DNA of 43,825 nt from Nostoc mirabile CHAB5784 (GCF_020829645.1 NZ_JAIVFS010000068.1:1536-45360); one strand, 5' to 3'; positions 1-10,100 are shown, counted from the stretch's first letter. Notes: generated from the sequence alone by a model not told the origin. Numbers and translations are program-made.

Positions 1-1
1 A

Positions 2-562
2 GGGACAATTACCAAAGCTGATGGATTTGGAACAGACCAAATCTTCCAAATAGAAACAGTTATTGCTGATGCCAGTGTTGCTAACAATACCATAGATGCC
101 TCCGAATCTTTGGCTGGCGTATCTATCACCGCTGACCTAGAAGCCGAAAGTATCTCTGCCAATAACGTTCCCGAACTTGAGACATTGACATTTAATGTAC
201 TCAACTTTGTGAATGTCATCGGCACCAATGAAAGTGACATCATTGCTGGCGACGACCAAAATAACCAATTATTCGGTAATGATGGCGATGACTCCATCAT
301 TGGTGGACAAGATAACGATATTCTTACAGGTGGCTTTGGTGCAGATAAGTTTATTTTCAACAGTGTTAACGAGGGTCTTGACATCATCAAAGATTACAAC
401 TTTGCTGAGAGCGACGTAATCCAAGTTTCTAAAGTAGGGTTTGGTACTACTAACTTTAGCGACTTTTTCTACGACGCCTCTAGCGGTAACTTGTCTTTCT
501 TAGGAAATGAATTCGCCTTCCTTGAAAATCTCTCATCGAATGTGAATATTCAGTTGGTGTAA
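2..562 (+). CDS. RTX / haemolysin-type calcium-binding repeat protein, C-terminal part
   Basis: The reading frame is open from the left edge, so this is the C-terminal end (about 186 residues seen) of a larger protein whose start lies outside the window. About 65-90 residues after the ATG at base 110 there are three glycine/aspartate-rich nonapeptides (GNDGDDSII, GGQDNDILT, GGFGADKFI). These fit the Ca2+-binding beta-roll of RTX proteins, which are usually secreted by a type I system that reads an uncleaved C-terminal signal. The tail after the repeats is rich in F, N and S, as is common in this group. The internal ATG at 110 is not needed as a start. What the complete protein does cannot be told from this part. 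Confidence 0.85.
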   Translation, partial: GTITKADGFGTDQIFQIETVIADASVANNTIDASESLAGVSITADLEAESISANNVPELETLTFNVLNFVNVIGTNESDIIAGDDQNNQLFGNDGDDSIIGGQDNDILTGGFGADKFIFNSVNEGLDIIKDYNFAESDVIQVSKVGFGTTNFSDFFYDASSGNLSFLGNEFAFLENLSSNVNIQLV

Positions 563-833
563 AATTACTACGAGTCACAACTCCATGACAAGTTAAAGCT
601 TTTTGCAGTTTGTTCCTGGTGTAAAAGTTTTGTTGCAAAAAAACAGGTGGGGCTGATAAAAGTATAAATTATATCAGCTCTTACCAGTTAGCCCTCAAAA
701 AGTTTTTGCAACATAACCATTGAACACAACAATTGCTTTAACTCTCTCGATCAGAGCAACGCACTGCCTAATCCTGGGTATTGAATTATTCTATTTTGAT
801 GATATTATTCTACAAAATTAAGGAGTAAACCTT

Positions 834-1643
834 GTGGCATTTACGATCAATCAGTTATTGAAGTTATCTGTTAAGTATTTACCAGCAATTACAGCCATAA
901 TAACGGTTCTTTCATTACCAGTTCAAGCAGCTACGTTTTTAGTAAATGAACGCGCTCTTTTAGGAGGTAATGATGAAGTTGATTGGGGAAGTTTAGGTAA
1001 AGTATTCAATCCCTCTGCGCCTGACTTTTCTGTTTTTTTACCTAACTCTTTTTTCGCAACATCCCAAGGTGGTTTAGGCTTAGATGTAAATATAACTCCA
1101 ACTAATAATCCTCAGATTACTCCACCGTTTATCTTTCAAACGTTACCTCCACCTGGCATTCGGACTAACTTCGCCCAAGGAGACTTTATTCTCTTCGGAG
1201 GTATAAACCCAACAGGATTTCAACCTCTTCCTCCTGGTTCTCCTGATCCTCGTACTCAGGGTAACGGAGGCCCTTTGAGCATTAGTTTTGCCCAGCCTGT
1301 TTATGGCGCTGGTACTCAGATAGCTGTAGATATTAGTAATTTAGAAGTTGAAACTTTTATCAACGCTTTTGATAGTAGCAATAACTTGTTGGGTAGTTTC
1401 TCAGTTCTCAGTACTTCGTCGCTAGCATTAGATAACTCAGCAGTATTCTTGGGGGTTCGTAGTGACACTCCAAACATCTCACGACTCGTTTTTAGCAGTT
1501 CTAATCCAGAATACGGCTTGGCTATTAATAAGGTAAGTATTGTTGCAGCTCCTGAACCAACTTTTACCCTAGCGATATTAGCTTTTGGTATTTCAGGTGC
1601 TGTTTTAAAACTACGCCAACGCTCTTCGCCAAATAATTGCTAA
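834..1643 (+). CDS. PEP-CTERM sorting-domain protein, exported
   Basis: The protein has 269 residues and starts with GTG, placed 8 bases after a good AAGGAG ribosome site at 820-825. Residues 1-32 form a signal peptide with a likely cut after VQA. The C-terminus carries the three-part PEP-CTERM signal: a PEP motif at about residue 240, a hydrophobic segment, then a basic tail with KLRQR. In this family the tail is recognised by an exosortase-like protease, and the mature protein ends up outside the cytoplasm, often with exopolysaccharide. The 200-residue middle is rich in G, P, N and S with beta-strand character and shows no enzyme motif. The precise role is unknown. No exosortase gene is in the window. 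Confidence 0.85.
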   Translation: MAFTINQLLKLSVKYLPAITAIITVLSLPVQAATFLVNERALLGGNDEVDWGSLGKVFNPSAPDFSVFLPNSFFATSQGGLGLDVNITPTNNPQITPPFIFQTLPPPGIRTNFAQGDFILFGGINPTGFQPLPPGSPDPRTQGNGGPLSISFAQPVYGAGTQIAVDISNLEVETFINAFDSSNNLLGSFSVLSTSSLALDNSAVFLGVRSDTPNISRLVFSSSNPEYGLAINKVSIVAAPEPTFTLAILAFGISGAVLKLRQRSSPNNC

Positions 1644-1817
1644 TTCGTAATACTCACCTCCAGCGAGAAGCAAGCTAGCTAATTCGTAATTGAAGAGGGT
1701 ACAGCAGCCCATACATACCAAAATCTCTGAATTGGGTGGTCTGGAAAACGCTCTCTACGACGCTCTGGCTAGCAAGATTGTCGTAGGGGTACGCAAACTT
1801 GCTTTTTCGTTAGGCAG

Positions 1818-1840
1818 GGAGTAGGGAGTAGGGAGTAGGA
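1818..1840. repeat. Heptameric STRR (GGGAGTA)n
   Basis: Three tandem GGGAGTA units and part of a fourth lie in the spacer after the PEP-CTERM gene. Such short tandem heptamers are typical of Nostocales intergenic DNA. Similar tracts occur near 15666, 19503 and 42670. Confidence 0.8.
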
Positions 1841-1987
1841 AATCAGACTTTTCAAGTTGAGGGCGAGTTTTTTTAAGCAATCAAATAAAAATCCTATATC
1901 AAATAATTTATTTTCCGGAAATCGCCTAACAGTGATTGTAGTTAACAATTACTTAGCTTGTTTTTCGCCAGAGGCGAGTATTATCAC

Positions 1988-2036
1988 TGACGAATTATTT
2001 CGACACCCCCACAGCGAGTGTCGAAATAATTCGTCA
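1988..2036. repeat. Perfect 19-bp inverted repeat (hairpin)
   Basis: The left arm at 1988-2006 and right arm at 2018-2036 are perfect complements (19 bp) around an 11-base loop. The arm begins TGACGAATTATTTCG. No U-run follows on either side, so it is not a standard terminator. It may be a small palindromic mobile repeat. The spacer 1644-2123 otherwise holds no gene that I can support. Confidence 0.8.
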
Positions 2037-2123
2037 TTGAATAAATTTGAGGTTTCGGGCATACTCAAACTTCTGTCAAACCTAAGCTCAACATAATTTT
2101 TATCTTTAACAATATTAAAGACA

Positions 2124-2297
2124 ATGTCATACAAAGAATTAGAACACATTATAGACACTAAGATACAAAAAGCTATACGGAAACACGAAGTCATAGTTGC
2201 TTCTATTAGTAGTATTATTGGCTTGATTTTTATAGTGGGTTTGTTCCATGCTATTTTGCTCAACCACACTCAAATTCAATCATATTGCTTAAGATGA
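2124..2297 (+). CDS. Possible small membrane protein, 57 residues
   Basis: This short frame runs from ATG to TGA. It encodes a charged N-terminal helix (about residues 4-22, rich in K, E, H and R) followed by one strongly hydrophobic segment at about residues 23-45 (VIVASISSIIGLIFIVGLF) and a short polar tail. That layout suits a single-pass small membrane protein. The ribosome site is weak (AAAG a few bases upstream). I do not recognise a family, and chance occurrence is possible in this AT-rich spacer. An opposing longer frame over the same DNA (1949-2269) looks less protein-like because it runs through the hairpin. Confidence 0.35.
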   Translation: MSYKELEHIIDTKIQKAIRKHEVIVASISSIIGLIFIVGLFHAILLNHTQIQSYCLR

Positions 2298-2470
2298 TTA
2301 CTGGTTGCGTTTAATGGGTCTTGATTATCGAGCATTCCCTAATGTCCATAAAATTAATCCAAGTTATACCAATTCTCTAAGAAGCTGCATAAAATCAGGC
2401 TTGGTTAGACTTGAGGCTTAAGCTCCTGGTAATCGATATTACATATATTTTGATAAAAGTGAATTGCACT

Positions 2471-3691
2471 ATGGAGAGTAAAAATAATAGTAGGGCTATG
2501 TTCGTCTTATTTTTGACTGTATTTATAGACTTGCTCGGCTTCGGAATTATCCTGCCGATACTGCCTTTGTATGCTGAACAATTCGGCGCAAACCCTAATG
2601 AAGCGACACTACTTGTAGCTATTTATTCTTTAATGCAGTTCTTATTTGCACCATTATGGGGCAAGTTTAGCGATCGCTACGGTCGTCGTCCAATTTTATT
2701 GCTTACTTTATTAGGTTCTGTAATTGCATACGCAGGGTTAGGCTTTGCCAACTCATTATGGATTTTGTTTATTGCTCGTAGTCTTGCTGGGATTATGGCA
2801 GGGAATATTAGTACTGCTCAGGCGTACATAGCAGATATTACCACGCCAGCTAATCGAGCTCGTGGCATGGGCATAATCGGAGCAGCTTTTGGTCTTGGCT
2901 TCATTCTCGGCCCAGCTATTGGCGGTCTTCTGATCGGGTCTGATCCGAACAATGCTAACTTTCATCTACCGTCATTGTTCGCAGCCGGATTATCTTTATT
3001 AGCATTGCTTTGTGCTTTAATGTTACTTCCAGAATCTCTAAATTCTGAGACTAAAGCTAAAATTCAAGTTCATCGCCACCGTCAGCGACGGCTGAACTTG
3101 CTACAGCTGTCACAACGTCCACAGTTTTGCTTGCTTGTTGGCATCTACTTTTTTGTTACCTTTGCTGTTGCGGCTATGGACTCTACGTTGGCTTTATGGT
3201 CAAAGCAACAATTAAACTGGGGCCCTCAACAAACTAGTTATCTTTTTGCCTTCATGGGGATTGTCAGCACAATCATTCAAGGAGGACTCATCGGATTCCT
3301 CAAGAAATATTTCGGTGAAATAAAGTTACTTATTTTGGGGATATTAGGGTTAGGTTTAGGATTACTGCTAATTGGATTGTCACAAAGCTTAATTTTATTG
3401 TTGGTTGCCACCACGCTTGTAGCATGGGGAATTAGTGTTAGCCAACCAATATTGAACAGCCTGATTTCCCAAATGACAACCCCAGAAGAACAAGGACAAA
3501 TATTAGGTATTGCGAGTTCTTGCTCTGCGTTGGCACGCATCGGTGGGCCAACGTGGGCAGGGGTTAGTTTTATGAAATTTGGGAGTTATGCTCCTTTTTT
3601 GAGTGGCTCTTTAGTAATGCTAATAGCTTTGACTCTAAGTTTGCGAGTAACTACAAGCGCATCTGAACAAAAGACAGAACGTATCGCCTGA
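2471..3691 (+). CDS. MFS transporter, TetA-like drug/proton antiporter family
   Basis: A 406-residue, 12-helix major facilitator transporter of the inner membrane. Helix 1 has the LDLLGFGIILPILPLY-type pattern of the DHA1/TetA group (here FIDLLGFGIILPILPLY). The loop 2-3 motif A reads GKFSDRYGRRP, and motif C-like GAAFGLGFILGPAIGG lies in helix 5, as in proton-driven exporters. I chose the ATG at 2471 because an upstream in-frame ATG at 2411 adds 20 residues that do not fit the family. The substrate cannot be named; drug or metabolite export is likely. The gene stands alone and is followed by repeats. Confidence 0.85.
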   Translation: MESKNNSRAMFVLFLTVFIDLLGFGIILPILPLYAEQFGANPNEATLLVAIYSLMQFLFAPLWGKFSDRYGRRPILLLTLLGSVIAYAGLGFANSLWILFIARSLAGIMAGNISTAQAYIADITTPANRARGMGIIGAAFGLGFILGPAIGGLLIGSDPNNANFHLPSLFAAGLSLLALLCALMLLPESLNSETKAKIQVHRHRQRRLNLLQLSQRPQFCLLVGIYFFVTFAVAAMDSTLALWSKQQLNWGPQQTSYLFAFMGIVSTIIQGGLIGFLKKYFGEIKLLILGILGLGLGLLLIGLSQSLILLLVATTLVAWGISVSQPILNSLISQMTTPEEQGQILGIASSCSALARIGGPTWAGVSFMKFGSYAPFLSGSLVMLIALTLSLRVTTSASEQKTERIA

Positions 3692-3796
3692 CAATCTAAG
3701 TCTTCGAGGATCTTTTAAAAGTGATGGCTGATGTATCCAAAACTTTAGATCCTCCGATAAATTGGAGGACTTTGAGAAGGTTATTCCCCCCTTTTT

Positions 3797-3845
3797 ATTA
3801 CGAATTACGAATTACGAATTACGAATTACGAATTACGAATTACGA
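3797..3845. repeat. Heptameric STRR (ATTACGA)x7
   Basis: Seven exact ATTACGA units end six bases before the ATG of the next gene. They keep the frame open upstream and would encode an artificial ITNYELR repeat if an earlier start were chosen. The repeat occupies the place where a ribosome site would be expected. Confidence 0.9.
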
Positions 3846-3851
3846 ATTAAT

Positions 3852-4829
3852 ATGACAGGTCGCCGAGTATTGTTTTTAGGCATCTTTGTAAGCATCCTCC
3901 TCACCTATGCAATTTGGGTAGGTGGGAGCATTCCTGCAAGCATCATTAAACTTCCTGACCAAGGATTAAACTGGTATTACTGGAAGCTTCCCCAACCAAC
4001 CTTTTGGAGTCGAGCGACGGCTTGGGGTATGTACCTTGGGCATCAGTTTAGCATTTGGGGGTGTATCTGGTGGGCGCAGCGATCGCAGTTGAAATACAAA
4101 TCAGCGTTGCACCCGATTAATTACCTCATGCTTGCTATTAATGGTGCATTCATCGCTTTACACTTCCTCCAGACCTATATTTGGTACGATGCTCTAGCTC
4201 AAGATACCTCAATTTGGGCTTCTCAAGGTGCGGTTGTCCTCCTACTGGTCTTCGTACTAATTTTGGAAACGCCTCGACGCGGTTTGTTTTTTGGCAATTC
4301 TGTTCCATTCCATCAACAGTTTTTGCAAATTATCAAGCTGTACCACGGCTACTTTTTCTCCTTTGCCGCTATCTACACCTTTTGGTATCATCCAATGGAA
4401 GCGACTTTGGGGCACTTGATTGGTTTTCTCTATATGTTCTTGCTTCTCCTTCAATCGTCATTGATCTTTAACCGCACCCATGTAAATCGCTGGTGGACAT
4501 TTACTTTAGAGATTTCAGTGTTATTACATAGTGTTATTGTATCGGTCATGCTAGGACAAAGCAAGTGGCCAACATTTCTCTTTGGTTTTCTTGGCATTTT
4601 AGTACTTACTCAACTCCACGGTCTACCTGTGAATATCTTGACTAAACGTACTATCTACGGAGCCTTTTTAGTAAGTGTAATGGCCGTTTATGGACTGACT
4701 GAACGCGGTTTGGGCAAAATTTACGAGGTAACCTATATTCCTCTGATTGAGTTTGGCCTAGTTGGCGTAATTTACTTAATCTTCCTGCTCATCTTATGGA
4801 CAATTTCTCGTTTACCTGTCAAGAGGTAA
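3852..4829 (+). CDS. Polytopic membrane protein of unknown function
   Basis: The protein is about 325 residues from the ATG at 3852 (MTGRRVLF). It has roughly nine hydrophobic segments spread over the whole length, with short loops and many aromatic residues, so it is an integral membrane protein. Histidines occur in or near several helices (for example HFLQTYIWY, KLYHGYFF, WYHPME, TQLHGLP), which could bind a cofactor or metal, but I see no known motif. I do not recognise the family. An earlier in-frame start at 3762 would translate the ATTACGA repeat and is rejected. The stop codon abuts the left end of the decayed IS element that follows. Confidence 0.75.
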   Translation: MTGRRVLFLGIFVSILLTYAIWVGGSIPASIIKLPDQGLNWYYWKLPQPTFWSRATAWGMYLGHQFSIWGCIWWAQRSQLKYKSALHPINYLMLAINGAFIALHFLQTYIWYDALAQDTSIWASQGAVVLLLVFVLILETPRRGLFFGNSVPFHQQFLQIIKLYHGYFFSFAAIYTFWYHPMEATLGHLIGFLYMFLLLLQSSLIFNRTHVNRWWTFTLEISVLLHSVIVSVMLGQSKWPTFLFGFLGILVLTQLHGLPVNILTKRTIYGAFLVSVMAVYGLTERGLGKIYEVTYIPLIEFGLVGVIYLIFLLILWTISRLPVKR

Positions 4830-4915
4830 TATCAAGTCCGGGTAATTAATTATGATTCCCACAGTTATTGCATCCCTCCCCGCCTGCGGCTATCCATTAC
4901 CCACATCTTTCTTAA

Positions 4916-5079
4916 CATGGCTGTAAAGCTTGGCAGGTAGCCAATGCCATATTTATGCGACGAGCAGTTTCCAGTTGTAATTTTTCAATTCCACAACCAC
5001 TTTTTAAGGCATAGGGATAGCGCTCTATCAACCAACGATATGTGTACCATACGTACAAGGCGCTTGTTTCTCCTCGCAT
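4916..5079 (-). pseudogene. IS4-family transposase fragment
   Basis: Reading the minus strand gives an uninterrupted stretch of about 50 residues containing YVWYTYRWLIERYPYALKSG, then IEKLQLETARRINMALAT. This matches the C-terminal YxxRWxIERFHxxLKSGCxIEKLQL block of IS4/Tn5-like transposases, which carries the catalytic glutamate (IER). The N-terminal two thirds, with the DD residues, are absent, so this is a relic. Confidence 0.75.
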
Positions 5080-5124
5080 CGCCTAAATCGGCTTGTTTTA
5101 AGTAGTAGGACAAAAATATTTACA

Positions 5125-5268
5125 GTCATTGCGAGCGAACGCAAGTGCGTCTCTAAGAGTTGCGAACGCGAGTGCGTCTCGTTGGCGCTGGCCTAAGAAG
5201 AGAAGCAATCGCTTGGGCATCGCTTGGGCTGGGATTGCTTCATTCCGCTTCCCTTCATTCGCAATGAC
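5125..5268. mobile_element. MITE-like repeat with GTCATTGCGA ends
   Basis: A 144-bp unit begins GTCATTGCGA (5125-5134) and ends TCGCAATGAC (5259-5268), a perfect 10-bp terminal inverted repeat. Internal GAAGCAATC / GATTGCTTC arms can also pair. It carries no gene and sits inside the decayed IS4-type element, so it arrived later. Confidence 0.7.
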
Positions 5269-5812
5269 ATTGTGTAATTAATTCTGTCTGACTACTTAAT
5301 TCTGCCTCTGCCCACTTTTGCATGTCCACCATTACTTACAACTATACTTTTCCCTCAAAACTATACCTATCAACCGTTTCAGTCTTATTTTAAGTATTTT
5401 GTATATTTGTTAAGAAAGATCCGAGTAATGAATAGCGAAGAGCGGGGTGGGGTTCTTTTATTATGGGTAATTTGGCGGACATGATATTAGTGGTCTTTTC
5501 ATTCAGCTAATTAGATAGACACCACATCATCCGTCGAATTCATGTTAAATCAGGTTGCAGTCAGCGCCTGAAATAGATATGCGTAATACACATTATGGTT
5601 ATTTCCTACATTGCGTAAATTCTAAATGTAATATACATTTGAGCAAAAACTTGGGTATTATTACTGAAGATTACTCAGTGTTTTCACTATATTATCTTCA
5701 ATTACAGAGCCAAATAGATGGATAGTTAAGAAAACATAAAGGTATGGATTAATACGTATAACTTAGATTAAAACATCCATTAAATCAATCAAAATTTAAG
5801 AGATACAGAGAT

Positions 5813-6964
5813 ATGTCAAATAAAGTTGCTAAAGACTTGGCAGATTTTTTGGTGCAAATAGAACAGCGATCGCAGTTTCATGCAGGCTATCCATATAATT
5901 TAAGTTGTGATTACAGTGCGATCGCAAAATTTTTCAATCATCTGTTAAATAATGCTGGAGATCCTTATGTAGAGCCAGATTTTGGTCTTCATTCTCGTAA
6001 GTTTGAGCAAGAAGTCTTATCTTTTTTTGCTCACCTCTATAAAATTCCAGAAGATCAGTTTTGGGGTTATGTTACTGCTGGCGGAACTGAAGGTAATTTA
6101 TATGGAATGTTCTTAGCAAGAGAAATCTACCCTAATGGCATTCTTTACTCTTCACAAGACTCTCATTATTCAATTCCCAAAGCAGCCAAATTATTCCGCA
6201 TCCAACATAATGTTGTTAATTCGCAAATTAATGGAGAAATAAATTATGAACATTTTGAACAACTAATTAGCGAAAATCGTAGTTATCCAGCCATCATAAA
6301 TTTAAATATTGGCACTACTGTCAAAGGTGCAATTGATAACTTAGACAAAGTTCTAGAAATTTTAGAGCGCAATCAGATTAAAGATTACTACATTCATTGT
6401 GATGCTGCACTTTCAGGATTAATATTACCGTTTTTAGATGGCGCTCCGCAAGTTAACTTTCAAAAACCCATAGATAGTATAGCTATTTCTGCTAAATTCA
6501 TTGGTTCTCCGTTACCTTGTGGTGTAGTTTTAACTAAGAAAAAATGGGTAAAAGAAGTTGAAACAGAAATTGAATATATTGGTTCATCAGATACAACAAT
6601 CCTAGGATCTAGAAACGGTCATACTCCTTTGATTCTCTGGTATGCACTGCAAACAAGAGGTTATGATGGATTAGCTAGAGAAGCAAATACCTGTATTGAT
6701 AACGCCCAATATCTTTTCCAACAACTTCAAATCAGAGAATATCCATGCATGTTAAATAATTTTTCCAATACAGTAGTGTTTCAAAAACCTTCTCAAAGGT
6801 TAATTAAAAAGTGGCAGTTAGCAGTTCTTGAAGATTGGGCACACATTATAGTCATGCAGAATATTAATCGGAAGAAAATCGATATTTTTATTAATGAACT
6901 TTTGCAACAAGAAGGGTTACTTGATAACGCCGAGGATTTCCAGCTACAGCCAGCACTACACTAA
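5813..6964 (+). CDS. Group II PLP-dependent amino-acid decarboxylase, histidine-decarboxylase-like
   Basis: The 383-residue length fits bacterial PLP histidine decarboxylases, which turn histidine into histamine and CO2. Landmarks in order are TAGGTEGN at about 88-95 (phosphate loop), DSHYS with His118 (the ring-stacking histidine), NIGTTVKGAID at 164-175, HCDAALSG with Asp197 (pyridine nitrogen), Lys228 as the Schiff-base lysine, and GSRNGHTPL at 265-273. The family usually has His directly before the lysine (SGHK). Here the stretch reads ISAKFIGSP, one residue shorter and without that histidine. The substrate is therefore uncertain; histidine, another amino acid, or a changed reaction are all possible. 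No transporter lies next to it on the same strand, but the convergent neighbour has an amino-acid-permease-like domain. Confidence 0.8.
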   Translation: MSNKVAKDLADFLVQIEQRSQFHAGYPYNLSCDYSAIAKFFNHLLNNAGDPYVEPDFGLHSRKFEQEVLSFFAHLYKIPEDQFWGYVTAGGTEGNLYGMFLAREIYPNGILYSSQDSHYSIPKAAKLFRIQHNVVNSQINGEINYEHFEQLISENRSYPAIINLNIGTTVKGAIDNLDKVLEILERNQIKDYYIHCDAALSGLILPFLDGAPQVNFQKPIDSIAISAKFIGSPLPCGVVLTKKKWVKEVETEIEYIGSSDTTILGSRNGHTPLILWYALQTRGYDGLAREANTCIDNAQYLFQQLQIREYPCMLNNFSNTVVFQKPSQRLIKKWQLAVLEDWAHIIVMQNINRKKIDIFINELLQQEGLLDNAEDFQLQPALH

Positions 6965-7017
6965 TGTAGACTATCAAGTGATAAGCTGTTACGCATTTAA
7001 CTTGTACATTTACCTGA

Positions 7018-7078
7018 TGACTGTTGACCGTTGACTGATGACCGATAACCGTTAACCGTCAACCGTCAACCGTCAACG
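7018..7078. repeat. STRR tract (CCGTTAA / CCGTCAA)
   Basis: Degenerate heptamers, best seen as CCGTCAA repeated three times, fill the spacer between two convergent genes. No terminator hairpin was seen in them. Confidence 0.7.
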
Positions 7079-7140
7079 ATTATAAAGAATATTTATATAT
7101 TTATATACAGCGTCTCCAATAGTTGGGGCTGACTCCTGTT

Positions 7141-10100
7141 TTATCTCTTTAAAAAGTTTTTATAACACAAGTTAGCAGCAAGTAGTGTTTCTACTTCTGC
7201 ACCTTCCATAGCTGGTAAGAAAAAATACCCTTGTCCATAATCACATTGTAAAGCCTTCAGTTGTGCTAATTGCTCTACAGTTTCTATCCCTTCTGCTGTT
7301 ACAGACATATTTAAATTATGAGCTAATGTTACAATAGCTCGAACAATTTCTAAATTTTCTCCTCGACTACCTATATTGTTGACGAAAGAACGGTCAATCT
7401 TAAGGGTTTTGATTGGTAGGCGGTGCAGATAATTCAAGGATGAATAGCCAGTACCAAAATCATCCATGTGCATCTCGACATTCAGCGCTGCTAACTGGGA
7501 AAGTACGGTAATAGCTAATTCAAAATTATCCATCAAGAAGGTTTCAGTAATCTCCAATTTCAAACTGCATGGCTTCAGCCCAGTTTCTTGCAAAATATGT
7601 TTAACTTGTTTAAACACATCAGGTTGAGTGATTTGTTTCCCAGAAAAATTAACGCTAATTGTCAGAGGTAATGAGCTAGGAAATTGTTTATGCCATTTGT
7701 GCATTTGGTGACAGGCTTCATAAAGCACCCATTGCCCGATACTAACAATCATTCCAGTTTCTTCCGCCAGGGGAATAAAATCTTGAGGAGAAATGAGTCC
7801 TCGTTCTGGATGATGCCAACGTATTAGTGCCTCAAATCCAATAAGTTTGCCAGTTGTCAGTGAAATAATGGGCTGGTAATCAAGGCGAAATTCTTCTTGT
7901 TTGAGCAGTGCATTTCGCAGAGCAGTTTCTAACTCCAAGAGTAAAGATGCACCCTCGTGCATTTTTCGGTCAAAGACCTCATAGCGTGCCTTACCAAGTG
8001 ATTTGGCGCAGTACATTGCCACATCGGCATCGCGTAGAATCTGCCCTGCTTGCTCATAATCTGCTTTACTTAAAGCGATGCCAATACTAGCATTAGTAAA
8101 CACCCTATGCTCATTTAATTGAAATGGTAAAGCTAGCACTTTTTTAATTCGCTCGGCTACCTGTATGGCGGTGCTAATATCCTCAATTTCCTCAATTAAG
8201 ATTGTGAACTCGTCTCCGCCAAAACGGGCAACTATGTCTCCAACTCGCAGAACTGATTTTAGCCGATGAGAAATTTCAATTAAAAGTTGATTTCCCAGTA
8301 AATGTCCAAGGCTGTCATTAACAACTTTAAAGCGGTCTAAGTCTAAGAAAAGTACGGCAAATAAATATTTATTTTGCTCTTTAGTACGTTCTATTGCCCC
8401 CTGCACTCGCTCCAAAAATAATCGTTGATTAGGTAATCCGGTTAGCCCGTCATGAAGACTATTGTGCAGTAATTGCTCTTGTGCTTGTTGACGCTTGATA
8501 ATGTCTTGCTCAAGTTGTTGATTCACTCTAATAAGTTCAATGGTGCGTTCTAGAACCATCTGCTCAAGCTGATGACGATACTGAACTAATTCTTTTTCTA
8601 CTAACTTACGCTTAGTGATGTCACGGATAATAACAATATACTCTCGTAGCTGGGAATTAAATGGCTGTGAAATAGTAGATTCAACAATTCGTACACCTTG
8701 GTTTATTTTTAAGGTTTGCTCACTTCTAATAGACCATTGCTCCGGTTTGCCGCGATAGCTGATTAAGAGTTGATTCAACTTTTTCCCAAGTAACTGCTGA
8801 ACATTTGTTTGAAATAATTCTTCAGCAGCGGTATTTGTCTGGCAAATTTTCCCGTTTTCATCTAAGACTAAAACAGTATCGGGGACAGTATCGAGAGTAG
8901 TAATAAATAGGCTTTTTGCTTGTTTGCGTGCGTTATCAATAGCAACGATTTGTGGTAGAGTTGTCCAACAAGCGATCGCAACCCCTGCAAAAGAAAGTGT
9001 CACTAACAGAATAGCTAGCAATGAGTTATGAATATTCTGATAATTTGTGTCTAATAAATCGCGGATAACCCAACTACTTGTGGCAGTAATACAAATTAAT
9101 GATACTAGGACAATCACCTGTAGTACCACAAAATCTTGGTTGTTTTTACCAGACCTAACGTCGTAATTCTGTGTCCACCATTTTAGGTGTAATGGTGAGA
9201 ATTTTAAGCGACGTAGGGCTACATCTCCTATCATCAGAAGAATGGGTAATAATAAACCCACTAAAAAATCTATCCAATTCCAAGCTAAACCTCCTACTAT
9301 TAGAACTACCGCTTCTACACAGAAAAAACCAAGTGACCACCAAGGCCATAACACCTGTGGTTTGCCCCGACACAGCCATAATCCCAGATGTAGACCCATA
9401 ATCGACACAAGATAACAAGTGCCTGCTACCGTGACAAGTTGAGGTACATTTCCCAAATTCAGACAAAGCAGACTGAGTAGAAAGGTAACTAAGATAGCGG
9501 GCCCAAGGACACCTTGGGGGGAAACTGATGCAAATAGAGGAGAAAGCTCACCGTCTAAAGCAAGTTGGTATAATATCCGAGGAGAGTTAGAAACTGCCGT
9601 AGCAGCACTTAAAAGGCAGGATATAGTAATGAGAAGTGTGACTATAAAAGAGGCAGATTCACCCCAAAAAGGCTTAGAAGCCTCCACCAGATTTAAAAAC
9701 ACATCGTCATCTATTGTTGGATTTGGAGCCGAACACATTAATACCCAAGAACCACCTAAAAACACCGCAGGTATTAGCCAAGCAGCTACGGTTAAGAACC
9801 TCAAAGTTTTATGTGGGTGGCGGCTATCAGCAACAAAAGAAGAAGTGGTTTCACAAGCATAAATTGAATAGCTAGCCAGAAAAAACCACTTTGCCCATTC
9901 TCCAAAGCTCAGGCTATCTGTGCTAGTTAGGATAAGTTTAAAACTAGTGGTTGAGAAGGCTGACCATACTACGCCTTGAATACAAAACAAAAGTAGTAAT
10001 AAAATGGCTGGGAATACAAAAAATAAATGCAAGAGCGCTAAAGCACGGGTGCCACTAAAAGCCAAAATAAAAGGAATTGCTGTAAAAAGAACTTTTAAAA

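Larger units (their letters stand above)
4830..5486. mobile_element. Decayed IS4-type element with TATCA(A/T)GTCCG ends
   Basis: The left end (TATCAAGTCCGGGTAATTAA, from 4830) and right end (CGGACATGATA, 5476-5486) form an imperfect terminal inverted repeat. About 43 bases of the left end closely match the left end of a second copy at 38104, and the right ends match too. Inside lie a transposase relic on the minus strand and a separate small MITE. The element is too short and too broken to move by itself. Confidence 0.65.

Noticed and set aside
652..678. A GCTGATA/TATCAGC stem upstream of the PEP-CTERM gene as riboswitch or terminator
   Set aside because: Seven pairs around a 13-base AT-rich loop without a U-run or conserved core is too weak.
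1949..2269. A 106-codon minus-strand ORF
   Set aside because: It passes through the perfect 19-bp hairpin, lacks any motif, and overlaps the more protein-like 57-residue frame on the other strand.
3762..3851. An earlier start for the membrane protein at 3852
   Set aside because: It would translate the ATTACGA tandem repeat into seven-residue repeats.
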